Source: Hydrocarboniphaga daqingensis (GTDB taxonomy: Bacteria; Pseudomonadota; Gammaproteobacteria; Nevskiales; Nevskiaceae). Taken from it: a stretch of 64,000 bases of DNA. Numbering within the stretch: position 1 is the stretch's first letter; each line of letters opens with the position of its first letter. The notes below the pieces were generated by a model. That model saw only the letters and a program-made list of their open reading frames with translations, was not told the origin of the DNA and searched no databases. Of this stretch, positions 1 to 8,905 are shown piece after piece. The stretch is taken from contig NZ_FQWZ01000009.1 of the NCBI RefSeq assembly GCF_900129825.1, positions 1 to 64,000 on the forward strand, written 5' to 3'. Position numbers and translations under genes: made by a program.

Positions 1-83
1 GCCATCGCCAGCACCAGCGCGATCGGATACATAAACGCGCCGCCACCTTGAAAGAACCGGATGACGTGATTGAAAAACTCCAT
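1..83 (-). CDS. ExbB/TolQ/MotA-type proton channel protein, N-terminal fragment
   Basis: Only the first 27 codons lie in the window; the gene runs off the left edge. The start MEFFNHVIRFFQGGGAFMYP, followed by a hydrophobic stretch, resembles the N-terminus and first membrane helix of ExbB/TolQ-family proteins, which form an inner-membrane proton channel with ExbD/TolR partners. AGGAG sits 8 nt before the ATG. The gene is last of a co-directional minus-strand series encoding exported TPR proteins, separated from its predecessor by 176 bp. The family call rests on a short fragment; the energised partner is not visible. Confidence 0.6.
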   Translation of the reverse strand, partial: MEFFNHVIRFFQGGGAFMYPIALVLAM

Positions 84-259
84 GGAGCTCGCTCCTCTGC
101 GGGTCGCTGAAATAACAGGTTATCGAAACAGGAAAGTTACGGACTGCGGTACTGCAATGACGCGGAAATGCCGGATGACGTGACGCGCTTCGGTCGTGGA
201 CCAGGGCGCGAGCGTCGAAAGTTTAGTGGCCGATGGTCTGGCGTGGAATGCGTCCTGAC

Positions 260-664
260 TTAAGGCCGTGCCGGCGGTGCAGGCGGTGTCTTGGCTTTCT
301 GTGCAGCGGTCAGGGCCTCGTAATATTCCACTTGGCGACTGAACACTTTGCGATCGAGTCCTTCGAGCTGCACCGACAGCAAGCGCGCCGGGCGGTCGAT
401 ATCGACTTCCGCCGACGCATTGCGCCACGGCGTAATGTACAGGCCGATGGGGGATTCGCGTTCGCCGATGATCGTCGTGCCGCCGCTGTTGGCGCCGCCC
501 GAGGTGGCACGAGGCGGCGCTGCGGGCGCCGTCGTGCTGGTGATGCCACCGCTGGTGTTGACCGCCGGCAGTTCGTCGGTGGGAGGCTTGGGCGCGGACT
601 GCGCAGCGACCCAAGACGGCAGCGCGGCCGCCAACAACAACACGATGCCGCAGTACCGATTCAT
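260..664 (-). CDS. Small exported protein of the TPR/ExbB cluster
   Basis: A 134-residue protein starting MNRYCGIVLLLAAALPSWVAAQ, a clear Sec signal peptide with cleavage probably after AA-Q. A low-complexity Pro/Ser/Thr/Gly linker follows (about residues 23-65), then a compact conserved-looking domain with GERESPIGLYITPWRN (about 70-85) and a Pro/Ala/Lys tail. The start is set by a 4-bp ATGA overlap with the preceding TPR lipoprotein gene; an upstream Met in frame lies inside that gene and is unlikely. I do not recognise a named family. Likely periplasmic, translated with the TPR genes and acting with them. Function unknown. Confidence 0.7.
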   Translation of the reverse strand: MNRYCGIVLLLAAALPSWVAAQSAPKPPTDELPAVNTSGGITSTTAPAAPPRATSGGANSGGTTIIGERESPIGLYITPWRNASAEVDIDRPARLLSVQLEGLDRKVFSRQVEYYEALTAAQKAKTPPAPPARP

Positions 665-1374
665 TTTTTGGCTCCGGTGCTGGCCGGGACCGGCGCAGTG
701 GCGCTGGGTGCCGCAGTGGCTTCTGCGGCTTTCTGGGACGCCTGGATTTCGGCCATCCAAGCCAGCACGCGCAGGTCTTCCTTGCCGTACAGGCGCAGGT
801 ATTCCTGGTAATGCGGCAATGCGGCCGCAGGCTGCTTCAGATATTCATCGAGCAGAATGCCCAGGTTCAGATGGGCCGCCGCATAGTCGGGTTTGACCGC
901 GAGTGCTTTCTCGTAGGCCTGCTGTGCGCGCGGATAGTTGCCCGCTTCACGGTTGGCGATACCCAGCCAATTGAACGCCGACGCGTTCTGCGGATTCATC
1001 GTCGCCGCGCGGCTGAACGCCGATATCGCGACGTCGCGCCGATTGCTCTTGGCATACAGGATGCCGAGATTCATCTGCGGCCCGGCGTAGTCCGGGAAGT
1101 CCTGCGCCAGCTTCAGGAACGCTGATTCGGCTTCGGCCGTCTTGCGACCTTTCATCAGTTCGAGGGCCTGCTTGAAGCGTGCCTCGGGATCGCCCTTGTC
1201 CGGAACCGGCGTCGTCGGTTCGGCGTTGGCTGTGGGCGATGGCGGGGCCGGACGGTCGGGCTTGGTGGTCTTGCCGCCGCCGCAGGCGGTCAGCACCGCG
1301 ACCAGCAGCAGCGTGGTCCACGTCGTGATCGGCCGCGATGCGGCGATGCCGACGCGCTTACTTGAGCGATTCAT
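661..1374 (-). CDS. TPR-repeat lipoprotein
   Basis: A 237-residue protein. MNRSSKRV leads into a hydrophobic segment ending LLVAVLTACGGG, a lipobox with Cys at LTAC, so it is probably an outer- or inner-membrane lipoprotein. A Pro/Thr-rich linker precedes three to four TPR-like helix pairs (for example AESAFLKLAQDFPDYAGPQM and AYEKALAVKPDYAAAHLNLG) and an Ala/Pro-rich tail. The start was chosen because it gives the lipoprotein signal and a 17-bp overlap with the upstream gene; a longer in-frame reading has no signal sequence. TPR proteins are interaction scaffolds; here the partners are probably the adjacent TPR proteins. Confidence 0.8.
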   Translation of the reverse strand: MNRSSKRVGIAASRPITTWTTLLLVAVLTACGGGKTTKPDRPAPPSPTANAEPTTPVPDKGDPEARFKQALELMKGRKTAEAESAFLKLAQDFPDYAGPQMNLGILYAKSNRRDVAISAFSRAATMNPQNASAFNWLGIANREAGNYPRAQQAYEKALAVKPDYAAAHLNLGILLDEYLKQPAAALPHYQEYLRLYGKEDLRVLAWMAEIQASQKAAEATAAPSATAPVPASTGAKK

Positions 1375-4225
1375 AAAACTCCTCGCTTTTCTCGCGCTTG
1401 CCGTATTTGCCGGGCGCGAGTTGGGCCAGCGCCTTGGCGCTCTTGGCGACCCATTCATCGTAGATACCCTGCGGAATGCGCCGCAGATTGTTCTCGTGCG
1501 CCTCGATCGCTTTTTCTTCGAACGGGAAGGCTTGCTCTTCGAGCAGCAGGTTGTACTGCTCCAGTTCGAGATCGGACAGCTTCTTCGGACGTTCGGAATC
1601 GACCAGCGACCGGGCGAAGTCCTGATGCAGCACGCCCAGTTCGTAACTCGCGGCCGTGGTGACGTCGGCAAAACCGTAGCCGGCAGCCCGGTTGAACGCC
1701 TGGATCGCGGCTTCGACGGCCTTCTGCTTGGCCGGCAGCGAGGCCTCGATCGGCAACGTGATCCGCAAGGTCTTCGCCTGCGCCGCCGTGATGCGGCCCA
1801 CTTCCAGGCTCGACTTGGCGGCCAGCGCACGCGTCGCATCGCTGCGCTCGGCCCCCGCCGATGCATCGGCGTTGACGATGTCACGCAGCCAGAACAGCTG
1901 CTGTTCGACATTCCGTCCGTCGCGCGCGTAGTCGACCAGGCGCGAGCGTGCCGTCATCGCCCGATCGATCGGGCGCGGATAACTGGTCACGTAAGTCTGG
2001 TACGCCGGCCCGGCCTGAGCCGGCAGCTTGGCTTCGTCGAACAAGGTGGCCGACAACCACGCGGCTTCCATCCGCACCGGCACCGTTTCGGTCGGGCGCT
2101 GCGCGATGCGTGCGTAGGCCGCTGCTGCCGCGGCCGGCTTGTTGTCCTTCTGGTAGGACACGGCCAGCTTCTTGTCGACGTCCGGGATCAGCTTGCTGGC
2201 CGGGAAGCGCGTGCGGAAGCCTTCGAGCACGCGCGCCGCAGTCGGCCAATCTTCCATTTCGACCAGCACGGACGCTGCGTCGTACTCGGCGTTCGGGCGG
2301 ATGCTGGCGTCGGGAACGACTTCGCCCAGCCGCAGGAAGTCGTTGACGGCGCGACGTGGGTCACCCGCGTCGCGTGCGGCTTCGCCTTGCTTGTAGATCG
2401 ATGCCGCCAGCTGTTCGCTAACTTCCTTGCGGGTCGGCGAGGTTGCGGCCGTGAGCTTGAGTTCCTGCGAGAACGCGGCTTCGGCCTGCGGGTAGCGCTT
2501 GAGCTCGAACTGCGAGTCGCCGATCACGCTATAGGCGATCCGCTGCAGATCGGGCTTGGCCGGCGGCGTGTTGTCGAGCACGCGCTGCGAGGTTTTGATC
2601 GCCTCGTCGAGCGCCTTCATCTCGTACAGGTCCTGCGCGGCTTGCGTCAGTACCGGCAGCTTTTCGGGGTGGTACTGGAAGCTGTCAGCCAGCTTGATAC
2701 CGGAATCGACCGCAAGCCGCAGCGCCGCATTGCGTTCGCCGGCCGGCACTTCGCGCGCGTATTTTTCGTAGCTCTGGAACGAGGCCAGCGCCGCATCGGT
2801 GGTCCGCGGATGGGTCTTGTAGTCGTAAGCGGTGCGGGCGTACTGCTCGGCAGCATCGCGCGTCCGGCCGCCGTCGAGCAGCGCATCGCCGTACAGGAAG
2901 TTGATGTCCGGCGCCTTGGGGTCGGTCGGAAACACTTCGAGGATGCGCTTGTACCAACCAGCGGCGACGATGAACTCCGGCCGCGCCTTGGCGGCGTCGG
3001 CCTTGCCGGCCTGGGCCAGCGCGTGATGATGGCGCGCCAGGTCTTCCATGTGCAGACGCAGCTCGTTCATCACTTCCGGCGTCGCCGGCTTGCCGGCCCA
3101 GTAAGCGGCCTGCGGGTCATAGGTGACCGCGTAGCGCTCCTTTTCGCGAATCACCAGGTCCTTGAACCCGCCGTCGCGATAAGCGCCGATCACTTGCGAC
3201 TGGAAGCCCGGCGACAGCGGGTGCGACGGATACCGCTGCGGGAACGCCGCGAATGCCTCAGCCGCATCAGTAAAGCGCTCACGCTCGATCAGCAGCTTGC
3301 CGAGTGCGTCATAGATCAGCGGGTAGAAGCGCGGGTCGCCGTACTTCTTGAAGTAGTCGTTGGCAGCCTGACCGCCGCCCTGGGCAATCAGCGACAGCGA
3401 TACCACGCGCAGCGAGTCACGGACGAGGTCGTTCTTGCCCTTCTTGACCTTTTCAACCGCGTCGACACGCGTAACTTCGCCTTCGGGCAGTTCGCGATCG
3501 AGAATCTGGAAGAAGCTGGTGATCGCCGCGTCGTATTTGGCCTGCTTGTACAGCGACCAACCGTACTTGTACTGCGCTGGCTCGAAGAACGGGGTCCGGT
3601 CCTTCAAGTCCATGACGATCTTGTATTCGCCTTCAGCCTCGGCAAAGCGCTCGCGCTGAAACAGCAGCTCGGCGCGGCGGAAGTGGGCATCGCCGCCGAG
3701 TGTGGACTGCGGGAAGTCGCGGTTGAGCGTCGCCAGCGTATCGATCGCCGCATCGCTGTTGCCGCTGTTCTGATGTGCACGCGCCAACTGATACAGCACG
3801 CGGTCGTTATTGACGTCGCCGGGTCGCTCGGTCAGCAGCTGCTGATAAATCTTGATCGACTTGCCCAGCGTCGCGGCGCTGTCTTCGCCGCCACCCTTGA
3901 GATCGTCGGTCTGCACCTGCAAGTCGGCAATTCGGCGCTGGGCTTCGGCGCGCGTGTTGTCGTCCGGGCTGAGTTGCAGCAACTGCCGGTAATTTTCGAG
4001 CGCTTTGTCCGGATCGGGGGCGACTGGAGCCGTGCGATCCAGTCGCAGCTGCTGCTCGATCGGCGCTTCCTTCTTCAGCGTCTGGCGGATCGTGGGCGTG
4101 GTGTTCTTGACCTCGGCCGGCATGCCGCTGCAGGCCGACAGAATCAGGCCGGCGCAGGCGGCGCCCAGCAGCGGCGACAGCGGGCTGGCCGCGTCAGCCT
4201 TCAGTGCGCGTCGCAGGCGGATCAT
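1358..4225 (-). CDS. Large TPR-repeat lipoprotein
   Basis: A 955-residue protein. A positively charged start and hydrophobic stretch end in GLILSACSG, a lipobox (LSAC), so the mature protein is lipid-anchored and faces the periplasm. The rest is nearly all helical repeats of about 34-40 residues in the TPR/BamD style, with motifs such as AEGEYKIVMDLKDRTPFFEP and YKYGWSLYKQAKYDAAITSF. It overlaps the upstream TPR gene by 4 bp (ATGA) and the downstream one by 17 bp, so the three are probably translated together. Large TPR lipoproteins beside ExbB/ExbD-like channels are known in envelope and gliding machineries; the role here is unproven. Confidence 0.85.
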   Translation of the reverse strand: MIRLRRALKADAASPLSPLLGAACAGLILSACSGMPAEVKNTTPTIRQTLKKEAPIEQQLRLDRTAPVAPDPDKALENYRQLLQLSPDDNTRAEAQRRIADLQVQTDDLKGGGEDSAATLGKSIKIYQQLLTERPGDVNNDRVLYQLARAHQNSGNSDAAIDTLATLNRDFPQSTLGGDAHFRRAELLFQRERFAEAEGEYKIVMDLKDRTPFFEPAQYKYGWSLYKQAKYDAAITSFFQILDRELPEGEVTRVDAVEKVKKGKNDLVRDSLRVVSLSLIAQGGGQAANDYFKKYGDPRFYPLIYDALGKLLIERERFTDAAEAFAAFPQRYPSHPLSPGFQSQVIGAYRDGGFKDLVIREKERYAVTYDPQAAYWAGKPATPEVMNELRLHMEDLARHHHALAQAGKADAAKARPEFIVAAGWYKRILEVFPTDPKAPDINFLYGDALLDGGRTRDAAEQYARTAYDYKTHPRTTDAALASFQSYEKYAREVPAGERNAALRLAVDSGIKLADSFQYHPEKLPVLTQAAQDLYEMKALDEAIKTSQRVLDNTPPAKPDLQRIAYSVIGDSQFELKRYPQAEAAFSQELKLTAATSPTRKEVSEQLAASIYKQGEAARDAGDPRRAVNDFLRLGEVVPDASIRPNAEYDAASVLVEMEDWPTAARVLEGFRTRFPASKLIPDVDKKLAVSYQKDNKPAAAAAAYARIAQRPTETVPVRMEAAWLSATLFDEAKLPAQAGPAYQTYVTSYPRPIDRAMTARSRLVDYARDGRNVEQQLFWLRDIVNADASAGAERSDATRALAAKSSLEVGRITAAQAKTLRITLPIEASLPAKQKAVEAAIQAFNRAAGYGFADVTTAASYELGVLHQDFARSLVDSERPKKLSDLELEQYNLLLEEQAFPFEEKAIEAHENNLRRIPQGIYDEWVAKSAKALAQLAPGKYGKREKSEEFYESLK

Positions 4226-6096
4226 TTCTTCTTGATCTCGTATTCGTCGGGGTCATTGGAGCCGGTCTGGCGGTCGTACAGCCGCGCCAGCGCGAAACGC
4301 GCTTCGACCAAGTACTTCTCGATCTGGTCTTTCTGTGCTTTCAGCTCAACCGTGCCGAGTCGCTGCAGGTATCGGCCCTGCTCATCGCCAATGCGCGCCA
4401 GGCTTGGGCGCAGTGATGCAAGACGCTGGCGCATCTGGCCGATCCGTTCATAGGTGCCGACAAAATTCTGCACTTTGGGCGCGTCGGCCAACTGCAGCTG
4501 GGGGCGGACCGCTGCGCCCCCCGCCAACGGCTTGCGATAACGACCCGGCGGCGATAGCGACGACTCGGGCCGAAGCTCGATCTTGATCCGAGGTCGCTCG
4601 ACCGGCTTGGCTTCGGTGGCCTGCGAAAACAGCATTCGCGGGTCGACCGAAGCGCGATCGGCGGTGGTGTAGGCCTTTTCCATGTCGGACAGGCGCTTGT
4701 CCCACGCGTCGAGATTGCGCGCCAGCAGACGCACGTCGCGGTAGTTTTTCAGCGCTTCGGCGTAGCGGTGCTCGGCCAGCAGCGTCTGCAGGTAGTAGGT
4801 CTCGGGTGCGTCGGGCAGGTCCTTGAGTTCCCAGTTCCAGCCTGATTCTGCGTCAAGATCGCGCTTGACGATGGTCTCGACCATGCGGTTGGTACGCAGC
4901 GCGTCGATCGCCAAATTCGTGCGCTTGCGCGCGACTTCGAGTCGCTCGACGGCCTGCTCGTAGAACGCGCGTGCCTGATCGTGGGCTCCGATCTGGTCGA
5001 GCGAGTAGGGGATCGCCAGCCATGCTTCTTGAACGGCGGGATCCTGCGGGTCGCGATCGACCAGGATCAGCCAGGCGGGCAGCGCAGCCTTGAGTGCTTC
5101 TTCGCGATCGGAGGCACCTTCGATGCGTCGGAACGTCCGCTGGCGCACCGGATCGTCCTCGATCAACCCTCGGCGCAGCAGCACGCCCAGGGTTGAAAAC
5201 GAACCGAACCGGTCTGCAGCTCGGTCGTCGCCGCCGTCGTTGACGTTGGCTCGCCGGGCGCGCTTGCCGTCCTCTGTCAGCTCGGCCCAGCCCAAGCCAA
5301 GCAGGGCGCGATTTGAATACGGGCCTTCGACGCGAACCTTGCGCAGCAGAGGCCGCGCGACCGCGCCTTGCTGGTTCTGCAGAAAGTTCCAGCCCAGGGT
5401 CATGTTGGCGCGGTCCATCAGCGCCAGCGAGTCGCGGTCGGTCGGGTCGAGATTACCGACGCGCTCGAGCACGGTCCGGCCCTGTTCGGTACGGCCATCA
5501 CGCAGCAAGGCCACGCCCAGGTTGTAGCGGGTGAAGTCGCTTTGGTCGCTGCCGTTCTTGGGTTCGGTCAGCACCTCGACCGCCTCGGCGTCCTTGCCCA
5601 TCGCCATCAGCACGCGGGCAGTCAGGTCCTGCCATTCAAGCAGCAACTCGCTCGGCAGGCCGTCGCGCATCTTGAGCAGCGTGGCCCGGGCCTCGGGCAA
5701 ATAGCCCCGGGTGTATTCGAACTGAGCGAGCTTGAGTTGCGCACGACCGTACTGGACCGGGTCGCTGCTGGCCGCATTGGCCATGCCGCGATAGACGGTG
5801 TCGGCGCGCTCGCGCAGGCCGAACGACAGATAGTTGTCGGCCAGCAGCCATGGGAACTGGGACGCTGCAACCGGTCGCCCTTCGGATTCGGCCTGGAGCT
5901 TCAGCAACTCGGTCAATGCCGAGAAATGTCGCTTGTCTTCGCCGAGAAAGCGCGCAGCGCGCAAGTGGGGATCGTTCGCGCCACCCGGCTTGTAGAGTTC
6001 GACGGCTGCCTGAGCAGCGCCGGCACCGAAGCTGGCCAACACCAAACCGGTCAGCAGACGGCTCAGCAAACGGGCGTTCACGGTGCGGGTCTCCAT
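4222..6096 (-). CDS. Exported TPR-repeat protein
   Basis: A 624-residue protein. METRTVNARLLSRLLTGLV leads into LASFGAGAAQAAVELY, a Sec signal peptide with probable cleavage at AQA-A, and no lipobox Cys. Residues about 50-480 read as TPR-like repeats (for example ARATLLKMRDGLPSELLLEW). The last 150 residues differ, with a basic Pro-rich linker and a coiled-coil-like segment (YERIGQMRQRLASLRPSLAR to EKYLVEARFALARLYDRQTG). It overlaps the preceding gene by 19 bp and the next by 4 bp. Predicted periplasmic scaffold in the same complex as the two TPR lipoproteins. No specific family is recognised. Confidence 0.85.
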   Translation of the reverse strand: METRTVNARLLSRLLTGLVLASFGAGAAQAAVELYKPGGANDPHLRAARFLGEDKRHFSALTELLKLQAESEGRPVAASQFPWLLADNYLSFGLRERADTVYRGMANAASSDPVQYGRAQLKLAQFEYTRGYLPEARATLLKMRDGLPSELLLEWQDLTARVLMAMGKDAEAVEVLTEPKNGSDQSDFTRYNLGVALLRDGRTEQGRTVLERVGNLDPTDRDSLALMDRANMTLGWNFLQNQQGAVARPLLRKVRVEGPYSNRALLGLGWAELTEDGKRARRANVNDGGDDRAADRFGSFSTLGVLLRRGLIEDDPVRQRTFRRIEGASDREEALKAALPAWLILVDRDPQDPAVQEAWLAIPYSLDQIGAHDQARAFYEQAVERLEVARKRTNLAIDALRTNRMVETIVKRDLDAESGWNWELKDLPDAPETYYLQTLLAEHRYAEALKNYRDVRLLARNLDAWDKRLSDMEKAYTTADRASVDPRMLFSQATEAKPVERPRIKIELRPESSLSPPGRYRKPLAGGAAVRPQLQLADAPKVQNFVGTYERIGQMRQRLASLRPSLARIGDEQGRYLQRLGTVELKAQKDQIEKYLVEARFALARLYDRQTGSNDPDEYEIKKK

Positions 6097-6650
6097 TCCT
6101 TCAGGCGCAGGATCGGCTTGCCGCCGCGGTTGGCCTTGCCGACGATCAGTTCCAGCGTCGCCGGCAGCAGGGTCTTGTCGAATACGGTGTCGATGCGATC
6201 GGCCAGTTCGGGCTCGCCGTCTTTGGCATCGGCGTACTGGCCCACGTACTCGGCATGCAGCTTGTGACTGCCCTTGCTGACATTGAAACGGCCGATTCGT
6301 TGCATGCCGCGACTCTTGAGCAGCGCCCGAGCGTCGAAGTCGCTGTAGTCGAAGTTGACCGGGGTGCTGCCGTCGATGCTGACGCTGATCGTGCGCATCA
6401 GCAGCGCGGCGGTCTCGACGCTGACGTAGACGTCGACGCGGGTCTGCGGCGGGTAGCTGAACTCTTCCTCGACCAACTGGGCGTCGCGGTTGAATTGCAG
6501 CGCCTCATCCTTGAGCACCTGGATCGATTGGTCGAGTTGCAGGGCGGCGTCCGACTCGGCGTCGGCCCAGGCGGTTGCGCCAGGGGCAAGGCCGAGCATC
6601 AACGCAAAGAAGGTCCGTCTCAAGGTCGTATGACCGCGTAATGCAGGCAT
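6078..6650 (-). CDS. Exported protein, first gene of the TPR/ExbB series
   Basis: A 190-residue protein. MPALRGHTTLRRTFFALMLG with LAPGATAWADAES is a signal peptide (probable cleavage at AWA-D). The mature part has a short acidic helix, then beta-rich sequence (TRVDVYVSVETAALLMRTIS, GSTPVNFDYSDFDARALLKS) ending in a basic WRPAP tail. The start was chosen for the signal peptide; the longer open frame runs back into gloB. It overlaps the next gene by 19 bp. A weak -10-like TAAACT lies upstream on the minus strand, so this may be the operon head. Family not recognised; probably a periplasmic component of the same system. Confidence 0.7.
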   Translation of the reverse strand: MPALRGHTTLRRTFFALMLGLAPGATAWADAESDAALQLDQSIQVLKDEALQFNRDAQLVEEEFSYPPQTRVDVYVSVETAALLMRTISVSIDGSTPVNFDYSDFDARALLKSRGMQRIGRFNVSKGSHKLHAEYVGQYADAKDGEPELADRIDTVFDKTLLPATLELIVGKANRGGKPILRLKEWRPAP

Positions 6651-6689
6651 CAGGGATCGTGCTGTCGTCGTTTGGCCGAGTTTAGCAGG

Positions 6690-6707
6690 GCCGCTCCACT
6701 CAGCGGC
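6690..6707. other. Inverted repeat between gloB and the TPR operon
   Basis: GCCGCT and AGCGGC flank a 6-nt loop, downstream of gloB and upstream of the TPR operon on the same strand. No T-tract follows on the minus strand, so a weak terminator or an operator are both possible. Confidence 0.35.
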
Positions 6708-6744
6708 AAAGCCGTGCACTCCGTTGGGGCGTCCGTCGGTCAGA

Positions 6745-7575
6745 TCAGGTTGTCGCGGCCGGAGGACGGAAGTGGTCCTTCCATGCACGCAGCGTTGCGA
6801 AAATGTCGACGGCATCGCGCATCGCCCGGTCCGCATGTCGAGCAGCGGCATCGTGCACCGCGGGTTCGTTGCAGCGCAGAAACGGATTGATCCGGCGTTC
6901 GAGCCCGATCCGGCTCGGAAGGGTCGGCTCTCCGTTGTGGCGTTGTCCGGTGACCCAACGGCGGTACTCGGCCAATGCCGTTGACGCAGGTTCGACAGCG
7001 GCCGCAAACGCCAGGTTCGATTCGGTGTACTCATGCGTGCAGTGAACGGCCGTGTCGTCCGGCAGCGCGGCGAGGCGGTCCAGCGAGGCCTTCATTTGTG
7101 CCGGACTTCCCTCGAATAGCCGCCCGCAGCCGCCCGAAAACAGCGTATCGCCGCAGAACAGGCGCGCCGCCGAGGCGAGGTGATAGGCGATGTGGCCGAG
7201 CGTGTGTCCGGGCACGGCCAGCACGTCGAGCCGGCAGCCGAGCAACTCGACTTGATCGCCGTCGTCAAGCAGTACCGTCAGGCCCTTGATCTTGTCGGCT
7301 TCGGCGCGCGGTCCATAGACCGGTACGTCACCGTTGGGGTTGAGGGCGGCGATGCCACCGACATGATCGAAGTGGTGGTGCGTGATCAGCACCGCGCTCA
7401 GTCGAAGCCCAACGCCGTCGAGCGCGGCGCGTACCGGCCCAGCGTCGCCGGGGTCGACGACCACCGCCTCGCCGTCGCGACACAGCAACCAGACATAGTT
7501 GTCGTTGAAGATGGGGATGACGCCGAACTGCAGCGTCGGGTCGGCGGGGGCGGCGGGGCAGAGCGCGATCGACAT
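6745..7575 (-). CDS. gloB: Hydroxyacylglutathione hydrolase (glyoxalase II)
   Basis: A 276-residue metallo-beta-lactamase-fold enzyme hydrolysing S-lactoylglutathione to lactate and glutathione, the second step of cytosolic methylglyoxal detoxification. THHHFDH (residues 65-71) gives the binuclear metal site, with further ligands in PGHTLGH and FCGDTLF and the His of CTHEYT. The C-terminal RRINPFLRCNEPAVHDAA is the glutathione-binding tail typical of GloB, and the length is normal for the family with a small N-terminal extension. It is divergent from a methyltransferase gene with only 39 bp between starts, as in many gammaproteobacteria where gloB, this methyltransferase, rnhA and dnaQ sit together. 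Confidence 0.95.
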   Translation of the reverse strand: MSIALCPAAPADPTLQFGVIPIFNDNYVWLLCRDGEAVVVDPGDAGPVRAALDGVGLRLSAVLITHHHFDHVGGIAALNPNGDVPVYGPRAEADKIKGLTVLLDDGDQVELLGCRLDVLAVPGHTLGHIAYHLASAARLFCGDTLFSGGCGRLFEGSPAQMKASLDRLAALPDDTAVHCTHEYTESNLAFAAAVEPASTALAEYRRWVTGQRHNGEPTLPSRIGLERRINPFLRCNEPAVHDAAARHADRAMRDAVDIFATLRAWKDHFRPPAATT

Positions 7576-7614
7576 GGTTAAGATGGTCGTCGGTTCAACG
7601 AACCCGAGTCAACG

Positions 7615-8433
7615 ATGTTGCCAGCACCGACACGCCATTCCGGCCGACCGTTCAACCGCTCCACGCTTGAGCAGTGGCTGCGCTCCCCGCAGGGGCAGCG
7701 CTTGATTGCCCAGGAACAGGCCGAGTTGCATCGCGTGTTGCCCGAGGTCTTTGGCCGGCACATGCTGCAGATCGGCTCCTGGGGACATGGCGACGAATTG
7801 CTCCAGTCGACCGAAACGCTGCACCGCGCCGTCCTCGGCACGGTATCGGACTTCGGCGCGCAGGCCTTGGCCGCGCCGGAGGACCTGCCGATCGCCAGCA
7901 AGAGCGTCGATGGCGTGGTGTTGCCGCATACGCTGGAGTTTTCTTCGGCGCCTCACAACGTGCTGCGTGAAGCGGCGCGCGTGCTCAGCGACCGCGGTCG
8001 ACTGTTCGTGATCGGCTTCAATCCGCTGGGCAGTTGGGTGCTGCGTCAGCGGATGGGGCTGGGGTACCGCGCGTTTCCGCCGCCGCTGCGTTACTACCGG
8101 ATCGGTCGCCTGCAGGACTGGCTCGAATTGCTCGACTTTGAAATCACTGAGGTGCGGCGTTTCGGTTCCGGATTCCCATGGCTGGCGCCCCGCTCGCAGA
8201 ATCAGGCGTGGAGCCTCGGCACGTTGGTGGCGCCGCTGGCGCCGTCCTACCTGCTGGTGGCCAAGAAGCGCGTGTTGCCGGTCAACTGGGTCGGACGTCC
8301 TCAACGGGCTCAGGTCAGGCCGCTGATCGGCGCCGTCGGTGCTGGCGCGGCGACCCATTCCGCTGCCCATTCCAATAACTCACCTGCTGCACAGTCGGTC
8401 GCCTCGCCGACGCTGGAGACGCCGTCGTCATGA
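7615..8433 (+). CDS. Class I SAM-dependent methyltransferase (YafS-like)
   Basis: A 272-residue protein resembling the uncharacterised methyltransferase found between gloB and rnhA in many gammaproteobacteria. The N-terminal helical part ([18 protein letters not shown]) is typical of that family. The SAM domain spans about residues 50-150, with HMLQIGSWG in the glycine-loop position (QIGSWG is degenerate against GxGxG) and [20 protein letters not shown] as the following strand. The C-terminal 50 residues are Ala/Ser/His-rich and probably disordered. It overlaps rnhA by 4 bp. The substrate is unknown. Confidence 0.85.
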   Translation: MLPAPTRHSGRPFNRSTLEQWLRSPQGQRLIAQEQAELHRVLPEVFGRHMLQIGSWGHGDELLQSTETLHRAVLGTVSDFGAQALAAPEDLPIASKSVDGVVLPHTLEFSSAPHNVLREAARVLSDRGRLFVIGFNPLGSWVLRQRMGLGYRAFPPPLRYYRIGRLQDWLELLDFEITEVRRFGSGFPWLAPRSQNQAWSLGTLVAPLAPSYLLVAKKRVLPVNWVGRPQRAQVRPLIGAVGAGAATHSAAHSNNSPAAQSVASPTLETPSS

Positions 8434-8882
8434 AGTCTGTCGTGGTCTATACCGACGGGGCCTGCAAGGGCAACCCGGGTCCTGGTGGATGGGGCGCGGT
8501 TCTGCGCTACAACGGCACCGAGAAGCAGTTGTGCGGCGGTGAGCCGGGCACGACCAACAACCGGATGGAACTGACGGCCGCGATCCAGGCGCTGGAGCAG
8601 CTGCGGGAGCCCTGCCAGGTGCTGCTGCACACCGATTCGACCTACGTGATGAAAGGCCTGACCGAATGGTTGCCAGGCTGGAAGCGCCGGGCATGGCGCA
8701 CTGCCGATGGCAAGGCAGTCAAGAATCAGGATTTGTGGCAGCTGCTCGATGCTGCCTGTGCGCGACATCAGATCGAATGGCGCTGGGTCAAAGGCCATGC
8801 CGGTGACCCGGGCAACGAGCTGGCGGATCAACTTGCGAACAAGGGCTGTCTGCAAGCCGGTGCGCGCGTCGGCGCCGGCTAA
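8430..8882 (+). CDS. rnhA: Ribonuclease HI
   Basis: A 150-residue enzyme that cleaves the RNA strand of RNA:DNA hybrids, removing R-loops and primers. All four catalytic acids are present: Asp9 (YTDGAC), Glu47 (NRMELTA), Asp69 (HTDSTYV) and Asp133 (GNELADQLA), plus His123 in [10 protein letters not shown]. The basic handle with [19 protein letters not shown] is also present. Length is normal for bacterial RNase HI. The ATG overlaps the methyltransferase stop by 4 bp, and dnaQ follows after 23 bp, the conserved rnhA-dnaQ pairing. Confidence 0.97.
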   Translation: MKSVVVYTDGACKGNPGPGGWGAVLRYNGTEKQLCGGEPGTTNNRMELTAAIQALEQLREPCQVLLHTDSTYVMKGLTEWLPGWKRRAWRTADGKAVKNQDLWQLLDAACARHQIEWRWVKGHAGDPGNELADQLANKGCLQAGARVGAG

Positions 8883-8905
8883 TCGATACCCCGGAGAACA
8901 CTGTC

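Noticed and set aside
1142-4453. A very long open frame on the plus strand (1103 codons) opposite the TPR genes, and similar ones at 32054-33667, 36508-38679 and 48624-50348.
   Set aside because: They lie opposite strong coding regions (TPR lipoprotein, ilvB, leuA, valS), show Arg/His/Gln-rich low-complexity translations and no known motif. High GC makes such antisense frames common.
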